Below, in pieces: positions 62,298-64,000 of a stretch of DNA of 64,000 nt. A program made the translations under genes and the position numbers. The notes beneath the pieces were generated by a model. The model was not told the origin of the DNA. It saw only the letters and a program-made list of their open reading frames with translations, and did no database searches. The stretch lies in contig NZ_CP138995.1 of NCBI RefSeq assembly GCF_044596045.1, positions 930,001 through 994,000 of the forward strand. Reading direction: 5' to 3'. This stretch comes from Flagellimonas sp947499585. GTDB lineage: Bacteria; Bacteroidota; Bacteroidia; Flavobacteriales; Flavobacteriaceae. Every line of letters begins with the position of its first letter. Positions within the stretch are counted from its first letter, which is position 1.

Positions 62298-63031
62298 TTT
62301 CTACTTTTTTTTCGATTAAAAATTCTTGATGTTAATAGGTAAAGGCTGAATCCCGATAGGATGGTAACCAGTCCAAATAGAGCAAACACCCTAAGTAAAA
62401 GGTTGTTGAAATTATCTCGCTCTTGATAGTCCATGGTATGAAGCATCCAAAAGAAATCAAAAACACGCCATTTGTTACTTCTAAAGGTTTGTACGTTACC
62501 ATATTCTGTGGAGACATATACGGTTGTGTTAGCAGGCTCATCAAAAGTAATGGCGTATGCGGGTAATGGCCTGCCCCTATACTCATGATGTTTTCCTATT
62601 TCAGTTAGATATTCCGTTGCTATTATTGGAGCATTTACAACTAGCTTTACCTTGGCTACATTTATACTTTGCTCTTTACTTAATGAGGGTAATTTTCGTC
62701 CATTTTTTGCATCAAACAGAAAAACTTTTTTACCCTCTTCTGTCTGTGCTATCAATCTATAGGTAGGTTGATTTAGACTTGAGAAAACTTCTAAAGAAAC
62801 AATACTGTCATTATTCCCAAGATTCTGAGTGAACATTGATGGAGACACCAAAGTATCTGAAGCAAAAATTGGGGCGTCTTTTTTCTTTAGTGTACTGCCT
62901 CGTATTTCTTCAATGTTGGTCCAACTAAAATAGAGACCTCCAACTGTCCAAAGAAAGAATTGGACCCCTAAACTAACACCCAAATAGCGATGCCATTTTC
63001 GATTAAGTTGAATAAGTTTTCTTTTTGTCAT
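62294..63031 (-). CDS. PepSY domain membrane protein
   Basis: 245 residues from the ATG at 63031 (the longer frame adds 11 unlikely residues). The first membrane helix (YLGVSLGVQFFLWTVGGLYFSW) follows NRKWHRYLG, and a PepSY region and a C-terminal helix (LRVFALFGLVTILSGFSLYLL) follow. Such proteins often lie beside TonB receptors of siderophores and may help reduce or release the bound iron. It lies between the TonB receptor and DJ-1-like genes. Confidence 0.85.
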   Translation of the reverse strand: MTKRKLIQLNRKWHRYLGVSLGVQFFLWTVGGLYFSWTNIEEIRGSTLKKKDAPIFASDTLVSPSMFTQNLGNNDSIVSLEVFSSLNQPTYRLIAQTEEGKKVFLFDAKNGRKLPSLSKEQSINVAKVKLVVNAPIIATEYLTEIGKHHEYRGRPLPAYAITFDEPANTTVYVSTEYGNVQTFRSNKWRVFDFFWMLHTMDYQERDNFNNLLLRVFALFGLVTILSGFSLYLLTSRIFNRKKSRK

Positions 63032-63070
63032 AATGGTAAGCCCAGAAGCAATGCTTCCGGGCATTTTTAG

Positions 63071-64000
63071 TTAAAATCTATATGTAACTGAGCTTCCAAA
63101 AGTTAATGGCACCGCTGTCCTAACATTTCTGCTGCCAAAACTAGTATCCGCATTTCCAAAGGCCAAATAGGTTTCATCTGTGAGGTTTTGCCCCCAAATA
63201 GCCAATTGGTAATTTTTATAGTCAAAAGTGACCCGAGCGTTTAATAATGTATATGAAGGTTGTTCCAAAGTATTTTGAATATCTGTATAATAACTGCCTA
63301 TACTTCTAAGTTCCGTTCTAAAAGCTCCCTTTAATTCTTTGGAAAGACCTGTTGTATATTGAGCGCCTAGAAAAAATGTATACTCTGGTGCATTGCCCAA
63401 CGAGTTACCGCTTATATCTGCCCTTATCTCTTCTCCAGAAAGGAAATCTTGCCGTATTAGTTCAAAATCCTTGTACTCAGTGTCCGTAAACCCAAAACTT
63501 GTATCAAATTGCAATCCGGTTACTGGTATTACGGCAGCTTCCAACTCAACTCCAAATGATGTTGCATCGCCTACATTTTCCCTTGCAAATGTAGATGGAG
63601 CCACTAAGTTGAAAAACTGAATATCTGTCCAGTCAATATAAAAAGCTGTTGCTCCCAACCTAAAGCGATTATTAGAAGTGTTTACCTTATAACCCAACTC
63701 AAAGTTGTTTGAGTATTCTGGGTCAAAGGTCTGATCTGTCCCTTCTGGCAATCGCTGGGCATTTATGCCTCCTGCCCTAAAACCCCTAGTGTAACTTGCA
63801 TATAAATTGGAATTGCTATTAGGGGTGAAAGAGATGGCAGCTTTAGGTGATATTGCTGAATAGTTTCCATTTTCAGTAATCTCTGGATTAAATTCTACGA
63901 ACGTTCCATTGGAAAAGATTAAATCTCCAAATCCATTGAATGTGGCTTTGCGTTCCTCATAATCATAACGAAGACCTCCTGTAAACTGAAACTTTTGGGT
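63071..64000 (-). CDS. TonB-dependent receptor, C-terminal part (cut by window end)
   Basis: The frame is open from base 64000 to the stop at 63071, 309 residues of the barrel. YTRGFRAGG and FDPEYSNNFELGYK (with a TTG that could look like a start but is internal) and the final aromatic residue F are typical of siderophore-type TonB receptors. The rest lies outside the window. It heads an operon with the PepSY and DJ-1-like genes, 39 bases between stop and next start. Confidence 0.92.
   Translation of the reverse strand, partial: TQKFQFTGGLRYDYEERKATFNGFGDLIFSNGTFVEFNPEITENGNYSAISPKAAISFTPNSNSNLYASYTRGFRAGGINAQRLPEGTDQTFDPEYSNNFELGYKVNTSNNRFRLGATAFYIDWTDIQFFNLVAPSTFARENVGDATSFGVELEAAVIPVTGLQFDTSFGFTDTEYKDFELIRQDFLSGEEIRADISGNSLGNAPEYTFFLGAQYTTGLSKELKGAFRTELRSIGSYYTDIQNTLEQPSYTLLNARVTFDYKNYQLAIWGQNLTDETYLAFGNADTSFGSRNVRTAVPLTFGSSVTYRF

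Noticed and set aside
63071..63751. A separate short gene beginning at the TTG at 63751
   Set aside because: The frame is open further upstream to the window edge with continuous TonB-receptor sequence, so this TTG is an internal codon.
1..64000. CRISPR array, tRNA or rRNA genes
   Set aside because: No regularly spaced identical repeats, and no cloverleaf or rRNA-like stretch was noticed by eye; a covariance search would be needed to exclude a divergent tRNA.

Overview
The window is AT-rich chromosomal DNA from a member of the Bacteroidota, very probably a marine Flavobacteriaceae. The evidence is the mutY-ssb-gldE-gldD gliding-motility cluster, a DUF4270 lipoprotein, SusC-type and other TonB-dependent receptors, atpDC standing apart from the rest of the ATP synthase genes, many Bacteroidota-type lipoproteins, -7 promoter elements of the form TAnnTTTG, and almost no Shine-Dalgarno sequences. 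No rRNA, tRNA, CRISPR, transposase, integrase or prophage gene was recognised. Species and genus cannot be settled from the sequence alone.

Layout. 1-8.9 kb is mostly housekeeping: a nitrilase-family fragment, an Ig-like lipoprotein, ComF, a coiled-coil membrane protein, glycyl-tRNA synthetase, formate-THF ligase and small conserved proteins. 9.2-11.6 kb is an accessory pair, an N5-(carboxyethyl)ornithine synthase homologue plus a class I methyltransferase. 11.6-16.5 kb has a large secreted BNR-propeller protein, a two-repeat secreted protein and a VOC protein. 16.55-19.92 kb is the most unusual region: four unrelated small hypothetical genes, all on the minus strand, separated by 129-132 bp inverted-repeat sites that resemble integron attC sites. 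Each gene is framed by its own matched core sequence. No integrase is present. A racemase gene framed by 30-bp direct repeats abuts this array.

20-34 kb carries a TonB receptor, an exported oxidoreductase, an isochorismatase-fold hydrolase, exonuclease III, an aldo/keto reductase and a PQQ/cytochrome c dehydrogenase. It then has the minus-strand run panC-panD-flippase-esterase-like-radA. 34-44 kb has a glycogen-synthase-like protein, the DUF4270 lipoprotein, glmS, a large TonB receptor and atpDC. 46-53.6 kb is a biotin locus: bioF-(zinc-ribbon protein)-bioD, then bioA-ketosynthase-bioB, interrupted by a minus-strand GT39 glycosyltransferase. The ketosynthase with an intact Cys-His-His triad lies between bioA and bioB, and no bioC, bioH, bioW or bioZ is visible, so it may take part in making the pimeloyl precursor.

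53.6-61 kb carries a JmjC-like cupin, recX, an RNase E/G family gene, a 29-residue highly basic protein gene, HU, mutY, ssb, gldE and gldD. The right edge (61.4-64 kb) is a probable iron-uptake operon: a TonB receptor (cut by the window end), a PepSY membrane protein, and an exported DJ-1/PfpI-type lipoprotein.
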